From Pelagibacterium lacus (GTDB taxonomy: Bacteria; Pseudomonadota; Alphaproteobacteria; Rhizobiales; Devosiaceae), in the NCBI RefSeq assembly GCF_003345525.1, contig NZ_QQNH01000006.1, positions 1 through 64,000 on the forward strand: DNA of 64,000 nucleotides, in the 5' to 3' direction. Both the position numbers and the translations under genes were made by a program. Positions 42,043-51,181 of this stretch are shown here, one piece after another; position 1 is the first letter of the stretch, and each line of letters begins with the position of its first letter. The notes under the pieces were generated by a model. It was not told the origin of the DNA. It searched no databases and was given only the letters and a program-made list of their open reading frames with translations.

Positions 42043-42840
42043 CTACCGCGCCCTCACCTTCGCGATCAGCGCCATGGCCGCGGCCGGGTTGTTTTCCTTG
42101 AAGCCGGAAATGACGAAGGCGAAGACGTCGCGCGGCGTCGCTTCGGGCGCCTTGCCGCGCAAAGGCAGGTCCTCGGGCACCCCGCCCCCGGCATAGGTGA
42201 CGATCCGGTCGGCCCAGGCGTCGAGCGCCGCCTCGGAATAGCCCTTCTCATGCTCGGCGCTGCTGCCCTGCAGCCGCAGATAGACGAAATCGGCGGTGGG
42301 ATCGGCGATCACCTCATATTCGGCGTCGGCGCCGGTGACCAGCCCCACCCCATATTGGCGCGCCAGCGCCACGGCCTCGCCATTGGCAAAGCTCGCATGC
42401 CGCGCCTCCACTGCATGGCGCAGCCTGCGTCCGTTCACCTCTTCGGGCAGCAGCTTGAGGAAGGCCTCGAAATCGGCCGGATCGAACGGCTTGGTCTTGG
42501 CCAATTGCCAGTTGATCGGCCCCAGCTTGTCCTTGAGTTCGGCCACCCCGCCGTCCACGAAGCGCATCACCGACTCCCCCGCCTCGCCCAGCACCCGGCG
42601 ATTGGTGGCATAGCGCGTGCCCTTGAGGGCGAACATGAAGTCATCCGGCACCGAATCGTGCCATTTGGCGAAACTTTCCGGCTTCTGGCTGCCATAGAAG
42701 GTGCCGTTGATCTCGACCCCGGTCATGGTCGCGCCCATATGCTCGAGCTCGCGCTTTTGCGGCAGCTTTTCGGGATAATAGGTGCCGCGCCACGGCTCGA
42801 ACGTCCAGCCGCCCACCCCGATGAATATCCTGCCTGCCAT
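42043..42840 (-). CDS. DUF72 family protein
   Basis: 265 residues, a TIM-barrel-like protein. MAGRIFIGVGGWTFEPWRGTYYPEKLPQKRELEHMG is the opening DUF72 motif. VEINGTFYGSQKPESFAKWHDSVPDDFMFALKG, HAVEARHASF and VYLRLQGSSAEHEKGYSEAALDAWADRI follow in family order. The family is related to YecE; its activity is not known, though phosphate-metabolism and metal-binding proposals exist. Unpaired with neighbours and converges on the saccharopine dehydrogenase gene. Confidence 0.9.
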   Translation of the reverse strand: MAGRIFIGVGGWTFEPWRGTYYPEKLPQKRELEHMGATMTGVEINGTFYGSQKPESFAKWHDSVPDDFMFALKGTRYATNRRVLGEAGESVMRFVDGGVAELKDKLGPINWQLAKTKPFDPADFEAFLKLLPEEVNGRRLRHAVEARHASFANGEAVALARQYGVGLVTGADAEYEVIADPTADFVYLRLQGSSAEHEKGYSEAALDAWADRIVTYAGGGVPEDLPLRGKAPEATPRDVFAFVISGFKENNPAAAMALIAKVRAR

Positions 42841-42967
42841 GCCGGGTCCTCCGCTGCGATGGCCGCCAGCCTAGCACGCGCCCCGCCCCCTGCGGCAAGG
42901 GGGCTCTTTTCCTTTGGTAGGGGGCGTGATAAGGCAATCTGCCTTTCTTCCTCTCGCCGAAAGCGCC

Positions 42968-43672
42968 ATGTCTCCTCTCTCCCATCCGTTCGACGCCGCC
43001 ATCTTCGACATGGACGGCACCCTGCTCGACACCGAGAACGTCTTCAAGACCATCGTCTACGAGATCTGCGCCGAGCTGGGCTTCGAGATGACCGAGCAGG
43101 TGCATATGCGCATGGTGGGGTCCTCGCACGAAACCACTGCCCGCCTGCTCGAGGAAACCTATGGCACGGGCTTTTCCTATCTCGAATTCGATACGCGCTG
43201 CCGCGCCGTGATGAGCGACCGGCTGCATCAGGGGGTTCCGGTCAAGCCCGGGGCGCGGGAATTGCTCGGCGCGCTGCGCGAGCTCGACATCCGGCTGGCC
43301 GTCGCCACCTCCTCGCGCGCCAGCCACGCCCTGTCGCATCTGCAACGGGCCGGGGTGATCGAATTCTTCGACACCATCGTCACCCGCGACGACGTGCTCC
43401 ATCCCAAGCCGCACCCCGAACCCTATGTCACCGCCGCCGGGCGGCTGGGGGTCGATCCGGCGCTGTGCATCGCCTTCGAGGATTCCCATGCCGGCGTGCG
43501 CGCCGCCCATGCGGCGGGCATGCGCACCGTCATGGTGCCCGATCTCGTCCAGCCCACCGACGAGGTCGCGGCGCTTTGTGCCGCGGTGCTCGAGAGCCTG
43601 GCCCATGCCCATGAACACCTGGTGCCTGCAAATGGGTTGCAAAGGCATTTGCAAGTAAAATCAAGAGGATAG
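42968..43672 (+). CDS. HAD-superfamily phosphatase (beta-phosphoglucomutase-like)
   Basis: 234 residues from the ATG at 42968. FDAAIFDMDGTLLDTENVFKT holds the nucleophile Asp and the second acid two residues later. VATSSRASHAL (motif II Ser), the Lys in LHPKPHPEPY and the acid motif FEDSHAGVRAAHAAGM follow, and the helical cap at residues ~20-85 makes it a subfamily I HAD phosphatase. Substrate unknown. The start of a longer frame at 42914 has no ribosome site. Confidence 0.9.
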   Translation: MSPLSHPFDAAIFDMDGTLLDTENVFKTIVYEICAELGFEMTEQVHMRMVGSSHETTARLLEETYGTGFSYLEFDTRCRAVMSDRLHQGVPVKPGARELLGALRELDIRLAVATSSRASHALSHLQRAGVIEFFDTIVTRDDVLHPKPHPEPYVTAAGRLGVDPALCIAFEDSHAGVRAAHAAGMRTVMVPDLVQPTDEVAALCAAVLESLAHAHEHLVPANGLQRHLQVKSRG

Positions 43673-43718
43673 ACAGGAGCGACGAATCTGGATTATGCCA
43701 TGCGCAGTGGAGCGCATC

Positions 43719-44606
43719 ATGACCCAGACCCTCAGACTCGCCCTTGGCAGCCTCGGCATCGCCATCGCCGTATTGGCGCTCAAGCTGTGGGCGGCCCGCA
43801 TCACGGGATCGGTGGCGCTGCTCTCGGATGCGCTGGAATCGGTGGTCAACCTCGCCACGGCGCTGGCGGCGCTGATCGCCGTGCGGCTGGCGGCGCGCCC
43901 GGCCGATACGCGCATGCCCTATGGCTATCACAAGGCCGAATATTTCTCCGCCGTGATCGAGGGGGTGTTCATCGTCGTCGCGGCGCTTTTGATCTTCCAT
44001 CAGGCCTATGAGGGGTTCCGCGCCCCCGCTCCCATCGAAGCGCCGTTCGAGGGCATCGCGATTTCCATGCTGGCCACGGCGATCAACGGCGTCTGGTGCG
44101 TGGTGCTCATCCGCCAGGGGCGCAGGCTCCACTCCCCGGCGCTGGAGGCCGATGGCCAGCATCTGTGGACCGATGTGCTCTCCTCGATCGGGGTGGCCGC
44201 CGGGCTGGTGCTGGTGATCGTCACCGGCATGCCGGTGCTCGATTCCGTGCTTGCCGCGCTGGTGGGGCTCAACATCCTGTGGTCGGGGACCCGGCTGCTG
44301 GCCAGCAGCGTCGGGCAGTTGATGGACGTCGCCGTGCCCAAGGAGCAGCTCGACGCCATCAGGGAAACCATCGGGGCCAATGCGCAAGGGGCGATCGAGG
44401 CCCATGACGTGCGCACGCGTCAGGCGGGCAAGGTCACCTTCATCGACTTCCACCTCGTGGTGCCCGGCACAATGAGCGTCGAGGAGGCGCATGCGATCTG
44501 CGACCGCATCGAGGCGGCGCTGCAGGCCGACCACGCCGAGGCCATGGTCACCATCCATGTGGAGCCCGAGGCCAAGGCGAAGCATTCGGGCATCGTAGTG
44601 CTCTGA
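43719..44606 (+). CDS. Cation diffusion facilitator family metal exporter
   Basis: 295 residues from the ATG at 43719 with GGAG upstream. Six membrane helices, with the metal-site motifs LLSDALESVVNLATALAALIA in helix 2 and ADGQHLWTDVLSSIGVAAG in helix 5. A cytosolic C-terminal ferredoxin-like domain (VRTRQAGKVTFIDFHLVVPGTMSVEEAHAICDRIE) ends it. The Asp/His mix resembles FieF-type exporters of zinc, iron or cobalt. It exchanges metal for protons across the inner membrane. The metal is not decided. Confidence 0.92.
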   Translation: MTQTLRLALGSLGIAIAVLALKLWAARITGSVALLSDALESVVNLATALAALIAVRLAARPADTRMPYGYHKAEYFSAVIEGVFIVVAALLIFHQAYEGFRAPAPIEAPFEGIAISMLATAINGVWCVVLIRQGRRLHSPALEADGQHLWTDVLSSIGVAAGLVLVIVTGMPVLDSVLAALVGLNILWSGTRLLASSVGQLMDVAVPKEQLDAIRETIGANAQGAIEAHDVRTRQAGKVTFIDFHLVVPGTMSVEEAHAICDRIEAALQADHAEAMVTIHVEPEAKAKHSGIVVL

Positions 44607-44725
44607 CCTCTTGCGGCGGCCATGCGCCGCACCGCGTCGCAATTGCATCAAATGCCGGCCAATCCCGCCACTTCCCCTTCAGGTCCTCCCGATAGGCCTT
44701 CTCAAACGCGATCAAACTGGCTAGG

Positions 44726-44757
44726 TTAACCAAAAATTAAGCTTAACATCGCGTTAA
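44726..44757 (+). promoter_or_regulatory. Two tandem CtrA boxes upstream of the SleB hydrolase gene
   Basis: TTAA at 44726-44729 and 44737-44740 are separated by exactly seven bases, and TTAA at 44743-44746 and 44754-44757 again by exactly seven. Both are perfect matches to the alphaproteobacterial CtrA site TTAA-N7-TTAA, with centres 17 bp apart. They lie 80-110 bp before the wall hydrolase start. In two-thirds GC DNA such a double match by chance is unlikely. Confidence 0.8.
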
Positions 44758-44836
44758 TTGCCGCGTGTGACTAGGGTGCGCGTGCAATCGGAAAAACGGC
44801 TGGTCAGGGCCGGACGGGGTACAAGAAGGGGCACAT

Positions 44837-45418
44837 ATGGCGCGGGCGACGCACGCCATTCTGGGCATGGTTACGGGGGCCGTCATGGCCCTTTCGGTTG
44901 CGGGGGCGGCCAAGGCGCAGGAGGCGGAACTCACCGCTGAGCTGCTCACCCATTATATCGCTTCCACCGATTACCGCCCCACTGATGAGCGCAAGGAACT
45001 GGCGGCGAGCGAGGTCTATTGCCTCGCCCAGGCCGTCTATCACGAATCGCGCGGCGAGCCGGAAAGCGGGCAATGGGCCGTCGCGTCGGTGATCCTCAAC
45101 CGCGTAGAAAGCCGCGCCTATCCCGATACGGTGTGCGACGTGGTGTTCCAGAACGCCCATCTGCCCAATCGCTGCCAGTTCTCCTTTGCCTGCGACGGAC
45201 GCCCCGACGATGGCGGCAAGGGCAATATCATCGATCGCGAGAGCTGGGTGAAGTCCAACCTCATCGCCCAGATCGCCTATCGCCAGTTCCTCGAAGGCGA
45301 GCGCCATCCCGATGACGGGCTCACCACGGCCATGCATTTCCACACCACCAGCGTCCGGCCCTCCTGGGCCTCGGCCTATGTGGAAGTCGCCGCCATCGGC
45401 AATCATATCTTTTATTGA
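44837..45418 (+). CDS. SleB-type cell wall hydrolase
   Basis: 193 residues with AAAAGGGGC upstream. Signal peptide MARATHAILGMVTGAVMALSVAGAAKA. The catalytic domain has VYCLAQAVYHESRGEPESGQWAVASVILNR, whose Glu is the family catalytic residue, then FQNAHLPNRCQFSFACDG and ALTTAMHFHTTSVRPSWA-like end. The SleB domain is a lytic transglycosylase or muramidase that opens peptidoglycan. The mature protein is periplasmic. With two CtrA boxes in its promoter it is probably timed to the cell cycle, for instance at division or polar growth. A bidirectional terminator follows. Confidence 0.9.
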   Translation: MARATHAILGMVTGAVMALSVAGAAKAQEAELTAELLTHYIASTDYRPTDERKELAASEVYCLAQAVYHESRGEPESGQWAVASVILNRVESRAYPDTVCDVVFQNAHLPNRCQFSFACDGRPDDGGKGNIIDRESWVKSNLIAQIAYRQFLEGERHPDDGLTTAMHFHTTSVRPSWASAYVEVAAIGNHIFY

Positions 45419-45435
45419 ACGCCTACCAGATACAA

Positions 45436-45471
45436 AAAAGGCCCGCTCCGGCATCCCGGAGCGGGCCTTTT
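45436..45471. terminator. Bidirectional terminator between sleB-like gene and pckA
   Basis: A perfect 16-bp stem (45436-45451 with 45456-45471) containing AAAAGGCCCGCTCCGG closes on a four-base CATC loop. It has T runs on both strands and lies between the convergent hydrolase and pckA genes. Confidence 0.95.
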
Positions 45472-45491
45472 CATTTATAGCGCCGTAAAGC

Positions 45492-47099
45492 CTATTCGGC
45501 GGCCACGGCGAGGCGCGGGCCGGCTTCGGCGATCTGCGCGTCGGCGGCGGCGAATTTCTCGAAATTGGCTTCGAACAGGCCGACCAGCTTGGCCGACTGG
45601 CGGTCATAGGCGTCCTTGTCTTCCCAGCTCTCGCGCGGGGTCAGCAGCCTGGAATCGACGCCATTGACCGCGAGCGGCACCTGGAAGCCGAACACCGGAT
45701 CGACGCGGGAGGGCACGTTGACCAGTTCCCCCGACAGGGCCGCGTTGAGCAGCAGGCGGGTGTCCTTGATCGAGATGCGGCTGCCCACGCCATAGGGGCC
45801 GCCGGTCCAGCCGGTGTTGATCAGCCAGCATTCGGCGAGGCTTTCGCGGATGCGCTTCTTGAGCATGCGGCCATAGACCGTGGGGTGCAGGCTCATGAAG
45901 GGGGCGCCGAAACAGGCCGAGAAGGTGGCCTCGGGATCGACCACGCCGCGCTCGGTCCCCGCCACCTTGGCGGTGTAGCCCGAAAGGAAGTGGTAGATCG
46001 CCTGCTCGGGCGACAGCCGCGCGATGGGCGGCAGGACGCCGAAGGCATCGGCGGTCAGCAGCACCACATTGGTCGGCGTCGGGCCGGTGCCGGTGCGCGA
46101 GACATTGTCGAGCACATAGAGCGGGTAGGCGGCGCGGGTGTTCTCGGTCTTGGAGCCGTCGGCGAAATCGGGCTCGCGGGTTACGGAATCGAGGGCCACG
46201 TTCTCGAGCACGGTGGCGAAGGTCTTGGCGGCGGCGTAGATTTCCGGCTCGGCCTTTTGCGACAGGTTGATGGTCTTGGCGTAGCAGCCGCCTTCGAGGT
46301 TGAAGACGCCTTCGTCGGACCAGCCATGCTCGTCATCGCCGATCAGCACGCGCTCCGGATCGGTCGAAAGCGTGGTCTTGCCGGTACCCGACAGGCCGAA
46401 GAACAGCGCCGTATCGCCGCCCTTGCCGGTATTGGCCGAGCAGTGCATGGGCAGGACGCCATCGGACGGGGCGTGGAAATTGAACAGCGAGAACACCGAT
46501 TTCTTGATCTCGCCGGCATAGGCGGTGCCGCCGATCAGGACGATATTGCGCGCCAGGTCGAGGGCGATCACCGTGTCGGTGCGCGTGCCGTGCCGGGCCG
46601 GATCGGCCTTGAAATCGGGGTTGTGCAGGATGGTGACGTTGGGCGCGAAGCCGTCGAGTCCGGCCCGGGCCGGACGGATCAGCAGGTTGCGGATGAACAG
46701 CGCGTGCCAGGCCGAGGGGGTCAACACTTCCACATTGAGCTGGTGCTTGAGCTCGGCCCCGGCCAGCAATTGCTGCGAGAACAGCTCGGCCCCGGCGAGG
46801 CTGGCGGTGAAATCGGCCAGCAGGATCTCGAAATGCTCCGGGCTCAGGGCCTTGGTATTGTCCCACCACACGAGGTTCTCGGTCACCTCGTCGCGGACGA
46901 TGAACTTGTCGGACGGGGAGCGGCCGGTGAACTTGCCCGTATCGGCGACAAAGGCGCCGTCGGCGCTCAGCTGCCCCTGGTTGCGGGCAATGGCGGCTTC
47001 GAGCAGCACGGGCGCGGCATCGTTATAGTGGATCGCGCTGGCTTTTCCGGCAATATCGGCGGCAAGGCTCTGGCAGGTCACGTCGGTCATCTCGGGCAC
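45492..47099 (-). CDS. pckA: Phosphoenolpyruvate carboxykinase (ATP)
   Basis: 535 residues. It converts oxaloacetate to phosphoenolpyruvate with ATP, the entry step of gluconeogenesis. [12 protein letters not shown], the PEPCK-specific [14 protein letters not shown], the P-loop [12 protein letters not shown] and metal site [27 protein letters not shown] are intact. The frame starts at a GTG (47097-47099, MPEMTD) with an ATG three codons later; neither has a good ribosome site. It diverges from chvI, the standard rhizobial arrangement. A 14-bp palindrome lies between them. Confidence 0.96.
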   Translation of the reverse strand: MPEMTDVTCQSLAADIAGKASAIHYNDAAPVLLEAAIARNQGQLSADGAFVADTGKFTGRSPSDKFIVRDEVTENLVWWDNTKALSPEHFEILLADFTASLAGAELFSQQLLAGAELKHQLNVEVLTPSAWHALFIRNLLIRPARAGLDGFAPNVTILHNPDFKADPARHGTRTDTVIALDLARNIVLIGGTAYAGEIKKSVFSLFNFHAPSDGVLPMHCSANTGKGGDTALFFGLSGTGKTTLSTDPERVLIGDDEHGWSDEGVFNLEGGCYAKTINLSQKAEPEIYAAAKTFATVLENVALDSVTREPDFADGSKTENTRAAYPLYVLDNVSRTGTGPTPTNVVLLTADAFGVLPPIARLSPEQAIYHFLSGYTAKVAGTERGVVDPEATFSACFGAPFMSLHPTVYGRMLKKRIRESLAECWLINTGWTGGPYGVGSRISIKDTRLLLNAALSGELVNVPSRVDPVFGFQVPLAVNGVDSRLLTPRESWEDKDAYDRQSAKLVGLFEANFEKFAAADAQIAEAGPRLAVAAE

Positions 47100-47208
47100 T
47101 CATGGATGCAATGATAGTGCCGCCAACTTAAGGGGCCGGCCCCGTGCGGGCCATCTGGCAAAGGGTCGTAAGACGATAGTCTCACAGTGCGGCCAGCGAT
47201 GCGGAGGG

Positions 47209-47222
47209 AGCGCAATTGCGCT
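47209..47222. promoter_or_regulatory. 14-bp palindrome between pckA and chvI
   Basis: AGCGCAATTGCGCT is a perfect 14-bp palindrome without a loop, so it is unlikely to be a terminator and looks like an operator. It is 110 bp from pckA and 40 bp before the predicted chvI -35. A LacI-type regulator of central metabolism (PckR in Sinorhizobium) is a possible binder, but I cannot confirm its motif. Confidence 0.5.
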
Positions 47223-47261
47223 GCAGCGGGGCAAAGCCGCGCGAGGGCGGGCGGGAACCAT

Positions 47262-47290
47262 TTGGCCTTGCCTTAATTTGCGCGTATTAT
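47262..47290 (+). promoter_or_regulatory. Predicted promoter of chvI
   Basis: TTGGCC (47262-47267), 17-bp spacer, TATTAT (47285-47290). It gives a leader of about 85 nt before chvI. The palindrome at 47209-47222 lies just upstream of it. Confidence 0.55.
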
Positions 47291-47382
47291 GAGGGGCACA
47301 AGGCACCATATGTTCATGTGATGTTGAAAGACTGGCCGGCCACCCCTATCTGCCGGCCGTAAACCGCCATGAAGGGAAGTGC

Positions 47383-48102
47383 ATGCCCAAGATCGCTCTG
47401 GTTGACGACGACCGCAACATTCTCACCTCGGTGTCGATGACGCTTGAGGCCGAAGGTTATCAGGTCGCGACCTTCACCGACGGCGCCTCGGGCCTTGACG
47501 GGCTGACCTCGGAACGCCCGGACCTGGCCATTCTCGACATCAAGATGCCGCGCATGGACGGCATGGAGCTGCTGCGCCGCCTGCGGCAGAAATCCGACGT
47601 GCCGGTGATCTTCCTCACCTCCAAGGACGAGGAGATCGACGAATTGTTCGGCCTCAAGATGGGGGCCGACGATTTCATCACCAAGCCGTTCTCCCAGCGG
47701 CTCCTGGTCGAGCGGGTCAAGGCCGTGCTGCGCCGCGCCGCCGCGCCCAAGGAGCAGGGCGCTGCCGCCGTCACCAATGGCGAGGACGGGACGCCCCGCA
47801 CCTCGCTGGAACGCGGCTCGCTAGTCATGGACCAGGAGCGCCATACCTGCACCTGGAAGGGCCAGCGGGTGACCCTCACGGTCACCGAATTCCTCATCCT
47901 GCTCGCCCTGGCCCAGCGCCCCGGCGTGGTCAAGAGCCGCAACGCCCTGATGGACGCGGCCTATGACGACCAGGTCTATGTCGACGACCGCACCATCGAC
48001 AGCCACATCAAGCGGTTGCGCAAGAAGTTCAAGAGCGTGGACGACAATTTCGACATGATCGAAACGCTCTATGGCGTGGGCTACCGCTTCAAGGAGCAAT
48101 AG
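47383..48102 (+). CDS. chvI: Response regulator ChvI
   Basis: 239 residues, OmpR class. The receiver domain (1-~120) carries [15 protein letters not shown] with the acidic pair, the phospho-accepting Asp in [17 protein letters not shown] and the Thr/Lys pair in [28 protein letters not shown]. The C-terminal winged helix has [31 protein letters not shown] and ERTID-like [16 protein letters not shown]. ChvI controls exopolysaccharide, motility and acid or host responses in rhizobia and Brucella (BvrR). chvG begins nine bases downstream. Confidence 0.95.
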   Translation: MPKIALVDDDRNILTSVSMTLEAEGYQVATFTDGASGLDGLTSERPDLAILDIKMPRMDGMELLRRLRQKSDVPVIFLTSKDEEIDELFGLKMGADDFITKPFSQRLLVERVKAVLRRAAAPKEQGAAAVTNGEDGTPRTSLERGSLVMDQERHTCTWKGQRVTLTVTEFLILLALAQRPGVVKSRNALMDAAYDDQVYVDDRTIDSHIKRLRKKFKSVDDNFDMIETLYGVGYRFKEQ

Positions 48103-48110
48103 GTCCCTCG

Positions 48111-49898
48111 GTGGACGCCAGCGCGCCAATCCCCTCCGACCCCGCGGCGCGGGACGATCGCAAGGCCGAGGCCGCCCGGGAGAGGCGCGCGGCCCGGCGC
48201 CCCCTGCTGCGCCCGGTCTTCGCCTTTTTCCGCGCCATCGGCCGGGCCATCAACTTCACCTTCTTTTCCTCGCTCACCCGCCGGATCGTCATCCTCAACC
48301 TCGTGGCGCTGGCGGCGCTGGTGGCGGGGATCATGTATCTCAATTCCTTCCGCTCGGGGCTGATCGACGTGCGCGTCTCGGCCCTGCGGGTGCAGGGGGA
48401 GATCATCGCCGCGGCGATCGCCGCCTCGGCGACGGCGGATTCGGAAACCATCACCGTCAATCCCGACCGGCTGCTCGAGCTCTATATGGGCGAATACGCC
48501 TCCCCCTACGCCCTGTTCGATCCCAGCCTCGAATTTCCCATCAATCCCGAGCGGGTGGCGCCGCTGCTGCGCAATCTCGTGACCCCGACCCGGACCCGGG
48601 CCCGCATCTACGACCGCGACGGCATGCTGATCCTCGACAGCAACAACATCTATGCCAGCGGGGAGATCCTGCGCCAGGCGACGCCGGCCGCCGAACCGCG
48701 CGACACCCCGTTCTTCTTTGCGGTGTGGAACTGGTTCGGGCGCCTGCTGCGCGGGGGCGACTATCCGCTCTATCAGGACTATGCGGCCCATGAGGGGCTC
48801 AACTATCCCGAGGTCGCCGCCGCGCTGGGCGCCGCCCCCGCCGATATCGTGCGCGTCGACGCGCGCGGGCAATTGGTGGTCTCGGTCGCCGTGCCCATCC
48901 AGCGCCAGCGCAATGTGGTGGGGGCGCTGCTGCTCTCGACCAGCCCGGGCGAGATCGACGCCATCGTCGCCCAGGAACGCTGGTCGATCCTGCGGCTCTC
49001 CTTCGTCGCGGCGCTCGTCACCGGCACGCTCTCGGCGCTGATGGCCAGCACCATCGCCGGGCCCATGCGCAGGCTGTCGGCCGCCGCCGAGCGGGTGCAG
49101 ACCACCATCACCGCGCGGGCGGAAATCCCCGACTATACGGAGCGCTCCGACGAGATCGGGCATCTGTCCGGCGCGCTGCGCGCCATGACCAACGCGCTTT
49201 ACAACCGCATCGAGGCCATCGAGCGCTTCGCCGCCGACGTGGCCCACGAGCTCAAGAACCCGCTCACCTCGCTGCGCAGCGCCATCGAGACCCTGCCCCT
49301 GGCCCGGACCGAGGCGGACCGCCAGCGACTGGTCGACATCATCCAGCACGATGTGCGCCGCCTCGACCGGCTGATCTCCGACATCTCCAATGCCAGCCGC
49401 ATCGACGCCGAGCTGGCGCGGGAGAACACCGAGACGGTCAACCTCGCCGAACTGGGGGCGGCCATCGTCGCCATCCAGGCCGATCTGGCCGCCAATCACG
49501 GGGTGACGGTGCATCTGGCGGTCGCGCCGTCGCGCCATGCGCCGCTGGTCAAGGGCCATGATACACGCCTCGCCCAGGTGTTCACCAATCTGATCGACAA
49601 TGCGGTGTCCTTCTCCCCCGAGGGCGGCACGGTGACCGTGCGCATCGGCACCGATTCCGAGAGCGTATGGGTCGCCGTCGAGGACGAGGGGCGCGGCATC
49701 GAGGGCGATAGCGAAAAAGTGTTCCAGCGCTTTTACACCGACCGCCCGGAGGGCGAGAGCTTCGGCGATCATTCGGGGCTAGGCCTTTCCATTTCACGCC
49801 AGATCGCCCAGGCGCATCAGGGCACGCTTGACGCGGATAACCGTTCCGATGCAACTGGGGCGGTTTTCACCCTCAAGCTGCCGCGAGCCAGGACGTGA
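48111..49898 (+). CDS. chvG: Sensor histidine kinase ChvG
   Basis: 595 residues from a GTG at 48111. A cytosolic N-terminal region with a basic segment leads into a first membrane helix (IVILNLVALAALVAGIMYL). A large periplasmic sensor domain lies at about residues 80-290. A second helix (RLSFVAALVTGTLSALMASTI) and HAMP precede the kinase core: H-box FAADVAHELKNPLTSLRSAIE, N-box FTNLIDNAVSFSPE, G boxes EDEGRGIEG and GDHSGLGLSISRQI. It phosphorylates ChvI. The periplasmic inhibitor ExoR is not in the window. The end overlaps hprK by four bases. Confidence 0.95.
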   Translation: MDASAPIPSDPAARDDRKAEAARERRAARRPLLRPVFAFFRAIGRAINFTFFSSLTRRIVILNLVALAALVAGIMYLNSFRSGLIDVRVSALRVQGEIIAAAIAASATADSETITVNPDRLLELYMGEYASPYALFDPSLEFPINPERVAPLLRNLVTPTRTRARIYDRDGMLILDSNNIYASGEILRQATPAAEPRDTPFFFAVWNWFGRLLRGGDYPLYQDYAAHEGLNYPEVAAALGAAPADIVRVDARGQLVVSVAVPIQRQRNVVGALLLSTSPGEIDAIVAQERWSILRLSFVAALVTGTLSALMASTIAGPMRRLSAAAERVQTTITARAEIPDYTERSDEIGHLSGALRAMTNALYNRIEAIERFAADVAHELKNPLTSLRSAIETLPLARTEADRQRLVDIIQHDVRRLDRLISDISNASRIDAELARENTETVNLAELGAAIVAIQADLAANHGVTVHLAVAPSRHAPLVKGHDTRLAQVFTNLIDNAVSFSPEGGTVTVRIGTDSESVWVAVEDEGRGIEGDSEKVFQRFYTDRPEGESFGDHSGLGLSISRQIAQAHQGTLDADNRSDATGAVFTLKLPRART

Positions 49899-50362
49899 CG
49901 AGCCCAAAGCACAATACCCACGGAACCGGCATCCTGGTCGGCGACCACGGCATCCTGCTCACCGGCGTCTCGGGAGCCGGCAAGTCGCTGCTGGCCATCG
50001 ACCTTCTGGAACAGGCCCGACTGCGCCGCGAGACCGCGCTGCTGATCTCGGACGACCGGGTGCTGCTGTCGGTCGACGAGGACGGGCTGGTGATGGAAGC
50101 CCCCGACACCATCGAGGGGATGATCGAACTGCGCGGGCGCGGCATCGTCACGCTGCCCTTCACCAAGCGCGCCCATGTGCATCTGGTGGTCGAACTGGTC
50201 GAGGAGGAGGAGCGCCTGCTCGAGGAAAGCGCGCTCTCGACCCGGATGCACGGGATTTTCGTGCCCCGCTGCCCGGTGCCGCGCCGCGGGCGGATCGACG
50301 GGCTGCATCAACGCTTTCTCGTCCATGCCGCCCTGCGGGCGCTGGGCGCCAGGCTGGGATAA
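49895..50362 (+). CDS. hprK: HPr kinase/phosphorylase, short alphaproteobacterial form
   Basis: 155 residues from a GTG overlapping the chvG stop (GTGA). It contains only the catalytic domain, with the P-loop GVSGAGKSLLAI, ISDDRVLL and IELRGRGIVTLPF. The N-terminal domain of Gram-positive HprK is missing, as in all alphaproteobacteria. It phosphorylates HPr on its regulatory Ser (in ptsH, 50834). With EIIA and HPr it forms a regulatory PTS without sugar transport. Confidence 0.93.
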   Translation: MTSPKHNTHGTGILVGDHGILLTGVSGAGKSLLAIDLLEQARLRRETALLISDDRVLLSVDEDGLVMEAPDTIEGMIELRGRGIVTLPFTKRAHVHLVVELVEEEERLLEESALSTRMHGIFVPRCPVPRRGRIDGLHQRFLVHAALRALGARLG

Positions 50363-50438
50363 AAAACGCTTGCAACCCCGCCCCGCCCGTTCAAGAGTCC
50401 GGCGGGACGGGCGCTGGCCAGGAAAGGGTGCTGTTGCA

Positions 50439-50837
50439 ATGATTGGCATGGTCCTTGTGACCCATGGAAAGCTCGCCGAGGAGTTCCTCTCGGCGCTCGA
50501 ACACGTGGTGGGCCCGCAGGACAATGTGGCCACGGTCTCGATCGGGCCCGATGACGACATGGAGGCGCGGCGCCAGGACATCCTCACCGCCGTCGAGGCG
50601 GTGGATGCGGGCCGGGGCGTGGTGATTCTCACCGACATGTTCGGCGGTACCCCCTCCAACCTCGCCATATCCGTCATGCAGGACCGCGAGATCGAGGTGA
50701 TCGCCGGGCTCAACCTGCCCATGGTGGTCAAGCTGGCCCGGGTGCGCGAGGGTGCCGGCATGCGCGAGGCGGTGGGGCTCGCCGCCGAGGCCGGGCGCAA
50801 ATATATCAACGTCGCCAACGACGTCCTGGGCAAATGA
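50439..50837 (+). CDS. PTS system mannose-family EIIA component
   Basis: 132 residues from the ATG at 50439. MIGMVLVTHGKLAEEFLSALEHVVG carries the His of the EIIA-Man active site, and LTDMFGGTPSNLAISVM is the second family signature. In Hyphomicrobiales it takes phosphate from HPr but has no dedicated sugar permease, so it is a regulatory EIIA. Its stop overlaps the ptsH start by four bases. Confidence 0.93.
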   Translation: MIGMVLVTHGKLAEEFLSALEHVVGPQDNVATVSIGPDDDMEARRQDILTAVEAVDAGRGVVILTDMFGGTPSNLAISVMQDREIEVIAGLNLPMVVKLARVREGAGMREAVGLAAEAGRKYINVANDVLGK

Positions 50838-51151
50838 GCGCCCCGGTGACCGATTGCGGCCGGGCGATCTGCCAGCGGCTCACCATCTGCAACCGGCGCG
50901 GCCTGCACGCCCGCGCCTCGGCGCGCTTCGTGCGCATGGCCGATCATTTCGACGCCGAGGTCAGCGTCACCCGCGACGGGGTGACGGTGGGCGGCACCTC
51001 GATCATGGGGCTGATGATGCTGGCGGCGGGGCCCGGCGCGACCATATTGGTGCAGGCCACCGGGCGGCAGGCCCGGGAGGCGGTCGAGGCGCTGACCGAA
51101 CTGGTCAATAACGGCTTTGACGAGGACAATGACGGTGCCGAACCCGCATAG
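50834..51151 (+). CDS. ptsH: Phosphocarrier protein HPr
   Basis: 105 residues. The phospho-accepting His lies in CNRRGLHARASARFVRMADHFDAEVSV and the regulatory Ser, target of HprK, in GGTSIMGLMMLAAGPG. The protein is slightly longer than the usual 85-90 residues at both ends (acidic tail FDEDNDGAEPA). It links EI (not in the window) to EIIA, and its Ser phosphorylation couples it to HprK and carbon or nitrogen state. Confidence 0.95.
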   Translation: MSAPVTDCGRAICQRLTICNRRGLHARASARFVRMADHFDAEVSVTRDGVTVGGTSIMGLMMLAAGPGATILVQATGRQAREAVEALTELVNNGFDEDNDGAEPA

Positions 51152-51181
51152 GCCCGGCGCCGCACAAGCCCGGACACGGCC

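Noticed and set aside
50175-50837. 220-codon frame as a longer EIIA protein
   Set aside because: The extra N-terminal part overlaps hprK out of frame and lacks homology; the ATG at 50439 starts exactly at the EIIA fold.
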